From: JANQSP01 sp965226095
Lineage (GTDB): Bacteria > Bdellovibrionota > Bdellovibrionia > Bdellovibrionales > UBA1609
DNA: 64,000 nt
Assembly (NCBI GenBank): GCA_965226095.1
Contig: OZ245336.1
Coordinates: 620,001-684,000 of the forward strand
Direction of reading: 5' to 3'
Under the pieces are notes generated by a model. It was not told the origin of the DNA, did no database searches, and saw only the letters and a list, made by a program, of their open reading frames with translations. Shown here one piece after another: positions 1 to 9,087 of the stretch. A program made the position numbers and the translations under genes. The number at the start of each line of letters is the position of its first letter. Position 1 is the first letter of the stretch.

Positions 1-57
1 ACTGGATTTTAAAATCAGGGTTTCATAAGCATTTAAATCCATAATAGAGGAGATCAT
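1..57 (-). CDS. possible 5' end of a gene leaving the left edge
   Basis: On the minus strand an ATG at 57 opens a frame that stays open for 19 codons to the window edge (it reads MISSIMDLNAYETLILKS). The frame is also open for about 22 codons upstream of this ATG, so a TTG start further up is possible. No convincing ribosome binding site was found and another minus-strand frame is open nearby, so this could be chance or a frameshifted remnant. No function can be assigned. Confidence 0.25.
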   Translation of the reverse strand, partial: MISSIMDLNAYETLILKSS

Positions 58-221
58 AGCTTGCCTGTCCGATAAGAACAAGCAAGGGCGATGAAGCTGG
101 TCTTGTATTGAATATCTTCAAGAAAGGAAAGTGATTATATAGCGCAGTATTTTTTAAACTTTAGGATAGAATTGATTGAACTCCAAGTTGAAAAAAATCA
201 AAAAAATGCTTAAATGTAGTC

Positions 222-896
222 ATGCTTGAATCCTCGTATCCTTTTATCGCTCAGATTTTTACTCTCTATTTACCTTTGTTATTTTCCCTCTGTGTACATG
301 AGTGGGCTCATGCCAGAGTGGCTTTTATGAAAGGTGATACTTTAGCCAGTGATATGGGGCGTTTAAGTTTGAACCCTCTTGTGCATGCGGATTTTATAGG
401 CACAGTATTTTTACCACTTTTATCAATTTTCACTGGTTTGCCTGTTTTTGGTTGGGCCAAGCCGGTTCCTGTAAATCCGGGAGCATTAAAACAGCCTGTA
501 CAGGATATGTTTTGGATTGCCTTTGCTGGACCTTTGTCTAATTTTTGTCTTTCCTTGGTGGGTACTTTTGTGCTGGTGCTTTTGTATTTTCTTTCTTCCA
601 TTTTACCTGGATTTAGTTTGTTAGTTTTAACAGGTACGGTAGAGATATTTATTTATATTAACTTGTTGTTGGGATTTTTTAATCTGATTCCATTACATCC
701 CCTGGATGGTGGAAAAGTGTTGGCTCGTTTTTTACCACCTCGTTGGAACTGGCAGTTGGAACAGTGGGAAAATTATAGTTCTATTGCTTTGATTGTTTTA
801 TTTGTTATGGGTGGCTTTAAGTATCTGGCCCTGCCAGCTCATTTGCTTTCCATGCAATTAATTCAGCTGGCTTCCTGGATATCTGATTTGGGTTAA
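222..896 (+). CDS. site-2 protease family membrane metalloprotease (M50)
   Basis: Predicted intramembrane zinc metalloprotease of the S2P/M50 family, 224 residues, the compact form without PDZ domains. The zinc-binding HExxH motif is H26-E-W-A-H30 in the first hydrophobic segment. The third ligand motif is seen as HPLDGG with D162, in the helix after residue 140. Four or more hydrophobic segments are visible. Family members cut membrane-embedded substrates such as anti-sigma factors; the substrate here is unknown. It is followed after about 100 bp by scpA, an arrangement common in many bacteria. The ATG start has no strong Shine-Dalgarno sequence. Confidence 0.9.
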   Translation: MLESSYPFIAQIFTLYLPLLFSLCVHEWAHARVAFMKGDTLASDMGRLSLNPLVHADFIGTVFLPLLSIFTGLPVFGWAKPVPVNPGALKQPVQDMFWIAFAGPLSNFCLSLVGTFVLVLLYFLSSILPGFSLLVLTGTVEIFIYINLLLGFFNLIPLHPLDGGKVLARFLPPRWNWQLEQWENYSSIALIVLFVMGGFKYLALPAHLLSMQLIQLASWISDLG

Positions 897-993
897 CTTT
901 TATTAAGTGACATAGGTTGGTATAGTGTAAAAGATTTTGATTGTCGCTGTTTATTCATGTTAAAAATAAAGTGTGTTTTAAGGGAGAGTTATT

Positions 994-1803
994 GTGCAGG
1001 TTCAGCTTAAAGAGTTCACAGGTCCTTTGGATGTTTTGCTTCAGTTGATTCGTCGGGAGGAAATGGATATTTTGGATATTGATATTTATAAAATCACCGA
1101 TCAATATCTGGAGTTCATAAAATCACAATCTATTCCTGATCTTTATTTTGCCGGAGATTTTATCAGAATAGCGGCTTTACTTATTTATATTAAATCCAAA
1201 AGTGTGTTGCCTGTCTATTCCCAACAGGATGATCTGCAGGAGGAGAGTCAGGAAGAGCAGGAACTAAAAGCGGACTTAACTAAAAGCTTGTTAAAAATGC
1301 AAATTGTACAAGGTATTGCCAGGAGACTCAATCAATATGCTTTGCTGGGCAGAGATGTATGGAGTGGTTCTGTCGACAATCAGGTTGTATCTGGTGAGGA
1401 TTATTTCGATGGAAAAAATAATGTGCAAAAAAAACCTTTATTGAGTCTTCTAAAAGCTTATCATCGTATGCAAAACAGATTTTCTGTAAAAAAATCAACT
1501 GGTAATGTAGAAAATGATGTGCCGGTTTTAACTGACTGCATTTCTTCTATTCATTCTCGTTTAAAAATAGGTAGAATGTTTAATATGAGTTCTCTTTTAT
1601 CTCATTCCAGTCAACCGGGATATGTGTTAACCACTTTTTTATCTCTTTTGGAATTAAGTCGTTTAGGTATTGTAACTTTATCTCAAGAAAAGTATTTTTC
1701 TGATATTCAAGTGTGTGTAAAAAAATCTTTTGAGGAAGGGGATATTGGATCTATTAAACATGAATATGTGGATTCAATGCTTAAAGCGGGTACAGCTTTA
1801 TGA
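994..1803 (+). CDS. scpA: segregation and condensation protein A (kleisin)
   Basis: ScpA is the kleisin subunit that joins the head domains of the SMC dimer in the bacterial condensin complex and works with ScpB in chromosome organisation. The N-terminus carries the typical family start (FTGPLDVLLQLIRREEMDI) and the C-terminal part looks like the winged-helix domain that contacts the SMC head. The start is a GTG preceded by AGGGAGAG at 981-988. The stop overlaps the scpB start by four bases, indicating translational coupling. Its 269 residues are normal for the family. Confidence 0.93.
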   Translation: MQVQLKEFTGPLDVLLQLIRREEMDILDIDIYKITDQYLEFIKSQSIPDLYFAGDFIRIAALLIYIKSKSVLPVYSQQDDLQEESQEEQELKADLTKSLLKMQIVQGIARRLNQYALLGRDVWSGSVDNQVVSGEDYFDGKNNVQKKPLLSLLKAYHRMQNRFSVKKSTGNVENDVPVLTDCISSIHSRLKIGRMFNMSSLLSHSSQPGYVLTTFLSLLELSRLGIVTLSQEKYFSDIQVCVKKSFEEGDIGSIKHEYVDSMLKAGTAL

Positions 1804-2552
1804 GTGTAGATAACAAACAAAAAGCACAAGGGCTTTCTTTGGAGGATCTTCAATCTGTGTTGGAGAGTGCTTTATTTGCTATAGGGAAACCTTTATCTCT
1901 TAAGCAGTGTACGCAATTGTTTTATAAAGAAAATATATCTGTTGCTGAAATTAAAAAGGCTTTATTGGCTTTGACAGAGAGATATCAACAAACTGATTGT
2001 GGATTGGAGCTAGTGGAATTGACAGGTGCCTGGCAAATGAGAACCAAAGAGGAAAATAGAGATTATGTTCGCCGCTTGATAAAAGGCAGGATGTTTCAAC
2101 TATCCGCACCGGCTTTAGAAGTGCTGGCGATTGTCGCCTATAGGCAACCTTGTGTGAAAGCGGATATAGATGAAATCCGGGGAGTGGAATCAGGGCACTT
2201 GTTGAGAACACTCATGGAGAAGGATTTAGTTGATTTTGGTCCTAAAAGCACAGCGCCCGGGAGGCCTGCTACTTACAAAACCACCCCCCGGTTTTTAGAA
2301 ACTTTTGGTTTAAAAAGTTTAAAAGCTTTGCCCTCTGCAGAGGATATAGTAGACTTGTTGCCAGAGGAGTTTCGTCGGCAGACACCGGATACAAATGAAG
2401 AACTGAAATTGGTTGTCAATGAATTTGCCGGTGCCAATAATGTTTTGGCGGATGAAGCCTTATTGGCCAAGGAATTAAAAACAGTTTCAGAAAAAATAAA
2501 AAATGTTAATGTAAAAATCAAAGAGGAACCTGGTCTGATAAATGGCAAGTAG
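1800..2552 (+). CDS. scpB: segregation and condensation protein B
   Basis: ScpB forms a dimer of tandem winged-helix domains that binds ScpA in the SMC-ScpAB condensin complex. Recognisable parts are the N-terminal region (LQSVLESALFAIGKPLS) and the second winged helix with LAIVAYRQPCVKADIDEIRG followed by GRPATYKTT. The C-terminal tail after about residue 190 is charged and probably flexible. The ATG overlaps the scpA stop as ATGA. The next gene begins inside its last codons, so the three genes are probably one transcript. Confidence 0.93.
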   Translation: MSVDNKQKAQGLSLEDLQSVLESALFAIGKPLSLKQCTQLFYKENISVAEIKKALLALTERYQQTDCGLELVELTGAWQMRTKEENRDYVRRLIKGRMFQLSAPALEVLAIVAYRQPCVKADIDEIRGVESGHLLRTLMEKDLVDFGPKSTAPGRPATYKTTPRFLETFGLKSLKALPSAEDIVDLLPEEFRRQTPDTNEELKLVVNEFAGANNVLADEALLAKELKTVSEKIKNVNVKIKEEPGLINGK

Positions 2553-3210
2553 AAAAAGTAAAACAAAAGGCGTAAAGGGTATTGTATCATTTATTAATGA
2601 TATGTTTCGCGGTCAGGCTGTTCAGGTGACCTTAAAAGTTCTCGTGTCTCTATTTATTGTTTATCATTTACTGATGGTTTTTATCAGTCCAAACAGGTTG
2701 TCTATGATTCATGAAAAATTAATGCCTTATTTTATTTCTTATGCACATACTTTGTCTATGGATGTGAGTTGGAGCTTTTATGCACCTAACCCTTATTCTT
2801 ACTTTTATTTTGAGTATGAGGTGATTTATACAAATGATCGAGTAAATACTTTTCGTTGGCCGCCCTCCAGAAAGGAATCCAAAAGGAATATTTTTAATTA
2901 TAATCGTTTTATAAGTCAGACTTTATTTTTTATGCTTGCCGGTCCTAGAAAACTGCGAAGGTATTTTTTACCTTACTTATGTCATCTTCACCCTGAATCC
3001 AAAGAGATTACTGCGCAGGCTATTGTAGAAGATCGTCCTCATTTTAAGAAGGCACAGGTTTTGGATCCACTGCAATCTTTGTATAATAAAGAAAATATGA
3101 AAGTCTGGTATAAAGCTTTCAGACGATGTTATCACAAGAAGAAATCCAGAAGTATAGATAGCTTAGAAAATGATTTAACAACAAGTGAGCATAATAATGA
3201 GTTGGATTAA
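2542..3210 (+). CDS. membrane-anchored protein, partner of the HTTM gene
   Basis: A 222-residue protein with a basic N-terminus, one clear hydrophobic segment at about residues 30-50 and a soluble remainder that contains SFYAPNPYSYFYFEYEV. It overlaps scpB at its 5' end and the HTTM gene at its 3' end. Small proteins of similar layout with a W-x-F-x-APNP motif are, from memory, often found beside HTTM genes (DUF5819-like), so it may be the HTTM partner. The family assignment is tentative because only the short motif and the context support it. The C-terminal 30 residues are very basic. Confidence 0.6.
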   Translation: MASRKSKTKGVKGIVSFINDMFRGQAVQVTLKVLVSLFIVYHLLMVFISPNRLSMIHEKLMPYFISYAHTLSMDVSWSFYAPNPYSYFYFEYEVIYTNDRVNTFRWPPSRKESKRNIFNYNRFISQTLFFMLAGPRKLRRYFLPYLCHLHPESKEITAQAIVEDRPHFKKAQVLDPLQSLYNKENMKVWYKAFRRCYHKKKSRSIDSLENDLTTSEHNNELD

Positions 3211-4126
3211 AAATACATTATCTAGTTTTCTACAGGGGTGGAATAACTTTTGGTTCAAACCCATGGATGTTGTGTCTATGTCCTGTTTTCGATTTTGTGC
3301 AAGCTCTGTCATATTAGCTACTTATTTAATTCGTTTTTTTGATATTAAAATCTTTTTTTATGAATCTGGTTTATTGAGTAGTGCTTCAGCTAAAGCTATT
3401 AGTCAGGCAGTGACTAAAAATAGTTTCCGATTGGTGTTGTCTTCAGATGCATGGTTGTATTTTTGCTACCTGCTTTTTATTTTAGTTTTGTTGCTGATGG
3501 TTTTAGGTTTGAGCAATCGATTATTGGCCGGCCTGGCTTTTGTTCTTCATTTGATTTTTATGCATAGGAATCCAACTATTGTGTATGGAGTGGATTCCAT
3601 TATTACTTTCTGGTTATTTTATTTAGTTCTTTCAAATTCCGGAAAAGATATAAAGTGGATCACTTACTTTTTTAAAAAAAGAAAAGGTTTGGTTTCGGAG
3701 AGGACTGTAAAAGGAGATTGGTTGAATACAGTGGCTTGTCGGCTTGTACAGATTCAACTCTGTGTTGTGTATATGTATTCAGGATTGGAGAAGCTTAAAG
3801 GTAATACCTGGTGGGAAGGAACAGCTATTTGGGAAACTTTATCTTTTTATGATTTAGGGACTAATATTGATTTTTCTTTTTTGTTGTCGGTTCCATTGGT
3901 GTCCGCTTTTCTATCGGCTTTTACGGTGTTATTTGAAATCTATTTTCCTATTTTGGTGTGGATTCCACGGATGCGTTGGACCTTGTTGATTTGTGGAGTA
4001 TTTTTTCACTTAATGATCGGTGTTTTTATAGGAATTCATTTATTTTCTCTCATTATACTTTCCGCTTATGTATTGTTTATTTCTCCAGAGGCTTTAAAAA
4101 GAGTTTTTCGATTTATTGAAAAATAA
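3185..4126 (+). CDS. HTTM domain integral membrane protein
   Basis: A 313-residue polytopic membrane protein with about seven hydrophobic segments. It has features of the HTTM (horizontally transferred transmembrane, vitamin K-dependent gamma-carboxylase-like) family, notably the conserved region VQIQLCVVYMYSGLEKLKG and WWEGTAIWETLS near residues 190-220. Bacterial HTTM proteins are of unknown function and usually lack the carboxylase C-terminal domain, as here. The start is either GTG at 3185 or ATG at 3197; both lie inside the preceding gene, which points to coupled translation of the pair. Confidence 0.8.
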   Translation: MSIIMSWIKNTLSSFLQGWNNFWFKPMDVVSMSCFRFCASSVILATYLIRFFDIKIFFYESGLLSSASAKAISQAVTKNSFRLVLSSDAWLYFCYLLFILVLLLMVLGLSNRLLAGLAFVLHLIFMHRNPTIVYGVDSIITFWLFYLVLSNSGKDIKWITYFFKKRKGLVSERTVKGDWLNTVACRLVQIQLCVVYMYSGLEKLKGNTWWEGTAIWETLSFYDLGTNIDFSFLLSVPLVSAFLSAFTVLFEIYFPILVWIPRMRWTLLICGVFFHLMIGVFIGIHLFSLIILSAYVLFISPEALKRVFRFIEK

Positions 4127-4197
4127 AAAATTCAGACCTAAGTTTAAAAGTATCATTTTATATTGTGTAAAAAATCAGAATACTTTACACTAATTAA

Positions 4198-5484
4198 ATG
4201 CTTTTTATTCGTTATATTGTTTTTGCTTTTTGTGTACTGTTATTCACTTCTACTTTAAAAGCAGATGAGTGTCTAAAAAAAAATCAAAATGTATCCGATC
4301 TGAAAGAGATTAGCTGTGCTGTTACGGATTTGTGGATGGCTATGGCTAATGAACGATTATCCAAAGTGATTGCCAATACTGAGTTTTTTGTTGAATATGA
4401 TGAAAAAAATAATCCTATTAACCCGGAAATATCAGGCGGCAATTTGGAAGCAGCACTTGAAAAAGCCCATGAAGACCATCAAGAAAAGAATAGTGCAAAA
4501 AAAGATTATACATTTAATGTGATGACCTATCCGGCAGAGGAGAAAGAAGATACTTGTAAGGAAAACAGTACTATTCAGAAGAGGGAGCTATCCGAAGGTC
4601 AATCTAAAGTTGATGATCAAAAATCCTCAACTTTTGTAAGTTATTCTCCTATAGAGGGAACAGAGCCCAGATATTTTCAATTAAGAAAAAAAGCGGCTGG
4701 AGAATTAGTTGTTTGTGAAAAGAGCGCTTTATCTCATGCAAAGAGAAGCGCTACATTTTGTGGAGATAATAAAAAATGTATAGAGTCACTACCTGCTTCG
4801 TGTGATCAATTAGACCAGGGAAAAGGAAATGTCGCAAGTGCTTGTGTATCTATAGATGACACAAAGCCTGTCATACATGACTTTTTAGGCGTAAGCTTAA
4901 AGATGATAATAAGTGGACGTGGACCAAATGTTTCATTGGAATATAAGTTTTGCCCTAAGGATTGTTCATTTTATACACAGACTTTACAGAAAGTGCGTAA
5001 AGTTACTGATACAGAATATTGTACAGAAAATTATCTGATTATACATTGTGGGTCTAAAGCTGCCGGTGGTCTAAGCCGTAAATTTAATTTAAATATTAGG
5101 GAAGTGGATGATTTTTGTGAGGATTTTAATGTCGTTTGTTACAGGGAAGGTCAAGCTGAAGAAGAATCAGAAGTTGATTTATCTGAGGAAGAGGCTACAG
5201 ATACAGATGAATTATTTGAGGAAGAATCTCCTACAGAATCTGATGAGGAATCTTCTGATTTGTCTCCTGTAGATGAGGTGCCCGACGAATCACCTGCAGA
5301 AGATGAAATTTCTCCAGAAGAAGAAACTTCTGAATCACCTGCAGAAGATGAAATTTCTCCAGAAGAAGAAACTTCTGCGCAACCTATTGATGAAACTTTA
5401 AACGAGGGCACTCCTGATAATTGGCTACAACAACTTCTGGAGAAGATTTTCAGAGGTAAAAAACAAGAGAGAAATAATCCATAA
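4198..5484 (+). CDS. secreted Cys-containing protein with acidic repeat tail
   Basis: Unrecognised 428-residue protein. A signal peptide is clear at residues 1-22, with cleavage probably after the Leu-Lys-Ala at 20-22. The central part (about 25-320) has scattered paired cysteines (for example CGDNKKC, and a late CEDFNVVC) suggesting disulfides in the periplasm or outside the cell. Residues from about 325 form a strongly acidic Ser/Glu/Pro tail with a perfect 15-residue tandem repeat (ESPAEDEISPEEETS twice, near 5287-5376). The end becomes basic again. It follows the HTTM gene after 70 bp. No enzymatic motif was seen. Confidence 0.7.
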   Translation: MLFIRYIVFAFCVLLFTSTLKADECLKKNQNVSDLKEISCAVTDLWMAMANERLSKVIANTEFFVEYDEKNNPINPEISGGNLEAALEKAHEDHQEKNSAKKDYTFNVMTYPAEEKEDTCKENSTIQKRELSEGQSKVDDQKSSTFVSYSPIEGTEPRYFQLRKKAAGELVVCEKSALSHAKRSATFCGDNKKCIESLPASCDQLDQGKGNVASACVSIDDTKPVIHDFLGVSLKMIISGRGPNVSLEYKFCPKDCSFYTQTLQKVRKVTDTEYCTENYLIIHCGSKAAGGLSRKFNLNIREVDDFCEDFNVVCYREGQAEEESEVDLSEEEATDTDELFEEESPTESDEESSDLSPVDEVPDESPAEDEISPEEETSESPAEDEISPEEETSAQPIDETLNEGTPDNWLQQLLEKIFRGKKQERNNP

Positions 5485-5577
5485 AGATAAATCTATTTGG
5501 ATAAATCCAGGATAGTACCCATAATTTATCTGATAAATTCATGACTGTACCCATGAAATATCTAGTTCTTATTTATA

Positions 5578-5594
5578 GTCATTCCTGCGAAAGC
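5578..5594. repeat. half copy of dispersed palindromic repeat
   Basis: GTCATTCCTGCGAAAGC matches one arm of the dispersed GTCAT...ATGAC palindromic element found complete at 43997-44052 and 45599-45654. The second arm is missing here. It sits in the non-coding stretch between 5485 and 5671, which otherwise only holds short AT-rich palindromes (aatttatctgataaatt and aatttacccgataaatt). Confidence 0.45.
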
Positions 5595-5671
5595 TAACTT
5601 ATATCATCCTTTTTTACTGCGGATATTTTAGTTAACATATATCTAATTTACCCGATAAATTAGATCGAAAA

Positions 5672-5800
5672 GTGGTTGTGCCAAGGGCCTCTATTCCAAA
5701 AAGTATGAAGGTCAAGACAGGCCAAATTGTTACAGCTGTATTTAGTCCTGAAGAAATTATGGAAAAACTTAGACAATCAAAAAAACAGACTAAAAATTAG
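5672..5800 (+). pseudogene. remnant of a small unrecognised gene (copy 1)
   Basis: A frame open from about 5639 ends at the TAG at 5798-5800. It has GTG codons at 5672 and 5678 but no ribosome binding site. Its last 32 residues (from MKVKTGQIVTAVFSPEE) closely match the translation of a minus-strand stretch at 30639-30764 that reads VKLKSGQIVTVVYSNQE and ends the same way with a Lys-rich tail. Conservation at protein level between two places 25 kb apart shows that this is or was coding. It is probably the C-terminal remnant of a larger gene; the function is unknown. Confidence 0.45.
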
Positions 5801-6435
5801 CCGGAGACAACTGTCATCCATTCCTGTAACAAGTGTTCAAATTGTTTTTGTTCATATTGAAATAAAACATTTGCTCGTGCCTTAAAGTCTTTATCCTTTG
5901 TTTGTAAAATATTCATAATTGTTTTTAGATGATGATCTTCTTCATGTAGAATCATATTTAGATTAAATGGAGCTTTGTGGAATTTGAGAATGTCATTGTA
6001 AATATTATAGAGCATGATAGCCCGCTCCTCAATCAGCCAAGTGGTATACAAATAATTCAACATGGATTTATCTTTTACTTCTAAATTTTTTTGCTTGGAC
6101 AGTTCTTCTGCTGTTTTACGATCCAATGACTGAAAATAATTCTCTGATAAAGAGCCTTTTATTAAATATTGTTCTTGAAAATCCGGACAGTCTTCTTTAG
6201 AAACCTGACAAGCCAGTTTCTTAAAATAAAAAGCATGACGAGCTTCCTCACTGATATGTTGTAATACAGTGAAATTTAATTTAGTAGAGTCTTGGCTTTT
6301 AATGATTTTTCGGGATCCAATATGCTCTAAAAAAGCCAGAGTATTCAGCCATTGAGCATGTTTTTGTTTATTTTGAACAATCAGGCGTAAAAAAAGCTCT
6401 AATTGTTCCTGAGTATGTGGTTTTACTTCAAACAT
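5797..6435 (-). CDS. ferritin-like di-iron domain protein
   Basis: A 212-residue, mostly helical protein without a signal peptide. It shows the ligand pattern of a ferritin-like four-helix bundle: E37 in the first helix (AFLEHIG), E64-x-x-H67 in the second (SEEARHAF), E136/E137 in the third (WLIEERA) and E-E-D-H-H at 165-169 in the fourth. This matches rubrerythrin-like di-iron proteins in arrangement, but the overall sequence is not one of the well-known classes, so the reaction is unknown (peroxide or oxygen chemistry is the likely area). It stands alone, with its stop converging on the small remnant at 5672-5800. Confidence 0.65.
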   Translation of the reverse strand: MFEVKPHTQEQLELFLRLIVQNKQKHAQWLNTLAFLEHIGSRKIIKSQDSTKLNFTVLQHISEEARHAFYFKKLACQVSKEDCPDFQEQYLIKGSLSENYFQSLDRKTAEELSKQKNLEVKDKSMLNYLYTTWLIEERAIMLYNIYNDILKFHKAPFNLNMILHEEDHHLKTIMNILQTKDKDFKARANVLFQYEQKQFEHLLQEWMTVVSG

Positions 6436-6522
6436 TAAGTGAATTATTACCTTAAAAGAGGCTCTCTATGCAAATATTTCTTATTTATTTTTTGGAAATA
6501 ATGAGTGAATGATAATTATCCT

Positions 6523-8655
6523 TTATTGGTTATGTTTTTTTATGTGAATCAGCCATTCCGGAAAAGTGATACTATGTTCATCACTATTTAACAGTTTATA
6601 GAAAATAAAATTACGCATCAATAATCTGACATAGGTTTTTGTTTCTTCATAAGGGATTTCTTCAATAAAAGAAAGAGGGTTATTGATTTGATGTCTTTTT
6701 AACCATTGTCGAACGACAGTATCTCCAGCATTATAAACCGCCAAAGAGGTGATAAACTGAGAGTCATATTTTTTAAACAGGCTCTTTAAAAAAGCAGTTC
6801 CCAAGAGAATATTTTTTTCAGGATGATAAAGATCGTAACGATTTTTATAACTAATGCCATGTTTTTTAGCTGTACTGCGCGCTACAAACGGACGAATCTG
6901 CATGAGACCAAAAGCATCTGCAGGGCTTCTGGCTTTTGGATTATAAGCGGATTCCTGTCGTATGAGAGCATAAATTAATTCTTTTTCCACATTGAATATT
7001 TGAGAAGCTTTTTGCACTTCTTTTTTATAATCCATCGGGAATAACAAAGAAGTATAGGATTGAAAGAATAAGGAACGTTCCTTTAAAGGTAGAGATCCTA
7101 TCATTCTAAAAAGAGGCAAATAGGATCGGGCTTTGGCCATATAATAAAATAATATTCCTTTTTCTTCTTCTGTAAAATGTTGACCTTCTTGTAGTGCTTT
7201 TAATTTATGGTGTAAAACATTTAAGGCGGATGATGTTTCTCCCATAGAGAGTAACCAATAAGGGATAATATAATCAGTATTATTTTTTAAAATATCATAG
7301 ATGTTTTTTTGTTTATTCAGTTGTATAGGCTTTTTGATTTTATAGTGAGCCAGTAGTCCATAATAGGATAATGGATCTTTACTTATGAGTGTTTTATAAG
7401 TGTTGTTGGCTTTCACTGTTTGTTGAGTATTTTCATAAATATCACCCATCCAAAAAAGAATTCTGGAAGGCAGATAATCACTTTCTGTGGTTTCTAACAG
7501 ATCTTGTAATACAGAAAGGCTGGTTTTCATTTTCCCTGTTTTTTTTAAAATCCAGGCGTAATTCCATTTGGTTTTGTCAATGTCTTCAGTTTCCGGAGGA
7601 GAGGGTTCCTTTAAAGCTTTTTGATAAAATATAGTAGCTTTGTTGTATTTTCTGAGTTCAGAAAAGATATATGCTTTTAGACGATAGATTTTAAACAAAG
7701 AGATTTTGTTTTTTAATTCTTTTTCCATATTTTGTAAAGTGTTTAAAGCTTTATAAGGTTTATTGAGTGTCCATTGTGTTTGAGCTAAAAGTAGGGAAAT
7801 ATCATGGTAACTTTGTCGGGCTTTTTTATTCTTTTTCATCTTTCTTTTAAGAAAGTTTTTCCATTGTCTTGTCGCTGTTAAATACTTTTTATTATTTTTT
7901 TCCAGCCGGTAGATTTTTCTTATGTATTTAAAAGATTCATTTTTATCATTGAAAGAGGTTTTTGAGTTATTTAATAGTTGTCTGTAAGATATTTTGGCTC
8001 TGTCCCATTCCCGATTGTGTCTTAAATCATTAGCTACTGTTAATTTTTGAGAACGAGAGGGTTTTGAAATAAAGCGTGGAGAAAGATCGTATAATTCTTT
8101 TTTCCATTGTTGTAATTGAGATGAAGAAACTTTATTTTTTTTAGCTAAACTAATAGTTTTTAAAAGATATTTTTCTTTTTCCTCTTTTTCAGAATGTTGT
8201 TTATAAAGCTGATAGGCCGATTCCATAATAGCTTGTTCTTGTTTCAGCTTTTGAGCTTTTTTATGCCATTGCTTAGCAGCATTTTTTTGTAAGAATATCG
8301 GATAGGAGGAGAGATTGATGTGTAGTTGAGATTTACAATGTGTGTACATGTAAAGTCTGGCATAATCTTTCAGCGGAAAATTTTTAATTCTAGACAAAAA
8401 GTGCATATAATCACAACTGGTATCAGGCTCTTTATCTGTTAAAAGCAAAGCTTTTTTATAGCTGACCCACCATTGTATGGCTTGGCTGGAATGAACTTTT
8501 ACCAACCATGACAGATCTTGATGAGCTTTTTCTTTTTGATTATTTGTAAGATAGAAAGGCTCCTGACGCAGTGGGTATAGACCATTTTCTATTTTTAAAA
8601 AAGAACAGCTCGTTAATCCACTAAGAGAGAAAAAAAGTATAAAAATATTTTTCAT
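6523..8655 (-). CDS. slt: lytic transglycosylase lipoprotein with helical repeats (Slt70-like)
   Basis: A 710-residue periplasmic murein hydrolase. The N-terminus is a lipoprotein signal with lipobox LTSC (C17). Residues about 30-540 are helical and TPR-like, including a typical TPR stretch around 335-350 (YNKATIFYQKALKEPSP). The C-terminal SLT domain has the catalytic glutamate E568 in IRQESAYNP, then DAFGLMQIRP and LAVYNAGDTVV. Such enzymes cleave the MurNAc-GlcNAc bond to give 1,6-anhydro products. The layout matches soluble lytic transglycosylase Slt70, but here the protein is lipid-anchored. An AmpD-like amidase that could recycle its products is encoded at 29886-30581. Confidence 0.88.
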   Translation of the reverse strand: MKNIFILFFSLSGLTSCSFLKIENGLYPLRQEPFYLTNNQKEKAHQDLSWLVKVHSSQAIQWWVSYKKALLLTDKEPDTSCDYMHFLSRIKNFPLKDYARLYMYTHCKSQLHINLSSYPIFLQKNAAKQWHKKAQKLKQEQAIMESAYQLYKQHSEKEEKEKYLLKTISLAKKNKVSSSQLQQWKKELYDLSPRFISKPSRSQKLTVANDLRHNREWDRAKISYRQLLNNSKTSFNDKNESFKYIRKIYRLEKNNKKYLTATRQWKNFLKRKMKKNKKARQSYHDISLLLAQTQWTLNKPYKALNTLQNMEKELKNKISLFKIYRLKAYIFSELRKYNKATIFYQKALKEPSPPETEDIDKTKWNYAWILKKTGKMKTSLSVLQDLLETTESDYLPSRILFWMGDIYENTQQTVKANNTYKTLISKDPLSYYGLLAHYKIKKPIQLNKQKNIYDILKNNTDYIIPYWLLSMGETSSALNVLHHKLKALQEGQHFTEEEKGILFYYMAKARSYLPLFRMIGSLPLKERSLFFQSYTSLLFPMDYKKEVQKASQIFNVEKELIYALIRQESAYNPKARSPADAFGLMQIRPFVARSTAKKHGISYKNRYDLYHPEKNILLGTAFLKSLFKKYDSQFITSLAVYNAGDTVVRQWLKRHQINNPLSFIEEIPYEETKTYVRLLMRNFIFYKLLNSDEHSITFPEWLIHIKKHNQ

Positions 8656-8703
8656 TGAATATAGTTTTTATTATTTTTTAAAAACTGTCCATATATAAAA
8701 TCT

Positions 8704-9087
8704 TTATAAAACAAAAAATCTGTAAATTCTTATCATTGTCCCTCGTTCGAATTTTTTGAACAGGGTGCGATTTAATATTGATAAGACACATTTTAAGGAA
8801 TCGTTGGTTTTGATTTCCGTGCCAACAATACGCGCTTTTGTTTTTCCGGAATGAAAAATTTTTACTTCTATCATTATAAATCCTTTTTCCTGAGAGGCGA
8901 TATTTTTAAAACATTTTTTGGCAATGAGTTTTTTCTTTCTATGAATAACTTGATCCAAATAAGATACAGAGAGAGTTTTAGGAAGTTCTTTTTTGTTTTT
9001 TGCTTGGATTTCTGGATTGTAGAATAAAAAGCAGGGCAAAAAATATAAGAGAATAGATTGAAGTGATTTATTTTTCCATATTGTCAT
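8704..9087 (-). CDS. secreted AgmX/PglI C-terminal-like domain protein
   Basis: A 127-residue protein with a signal-like hydrophobic start (residues 10-25) and a single domain. The pattern of a conserved Cys (AKKCFKN), a glycine-containing strand, a later Cys (SLKCVLSIL) and a final hydrophobic strand resembles the C-terminal domain of the myxobacterial AgmX/PglI gliding proteins. Those domains are TonB-like and occur in many deltaproteobacterial envelope proteins. Its start overlaps the 3' end of secG by about 20 bp, suggesting coexpression. The family call is tentative. Confidence 0.5.
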   Translation of the reverse strand: MTIWKNKSLQSILLYFLPCFLFYNPEIQAKNKKELPKTLSVSYLDQVIHRKKKLIAKKCFKNIASQEKGFIMIEVKIFHSGKTKARIVGTEIKTNDSLKCVLSILNRTLFKKFERGTMIRIYRFFVL

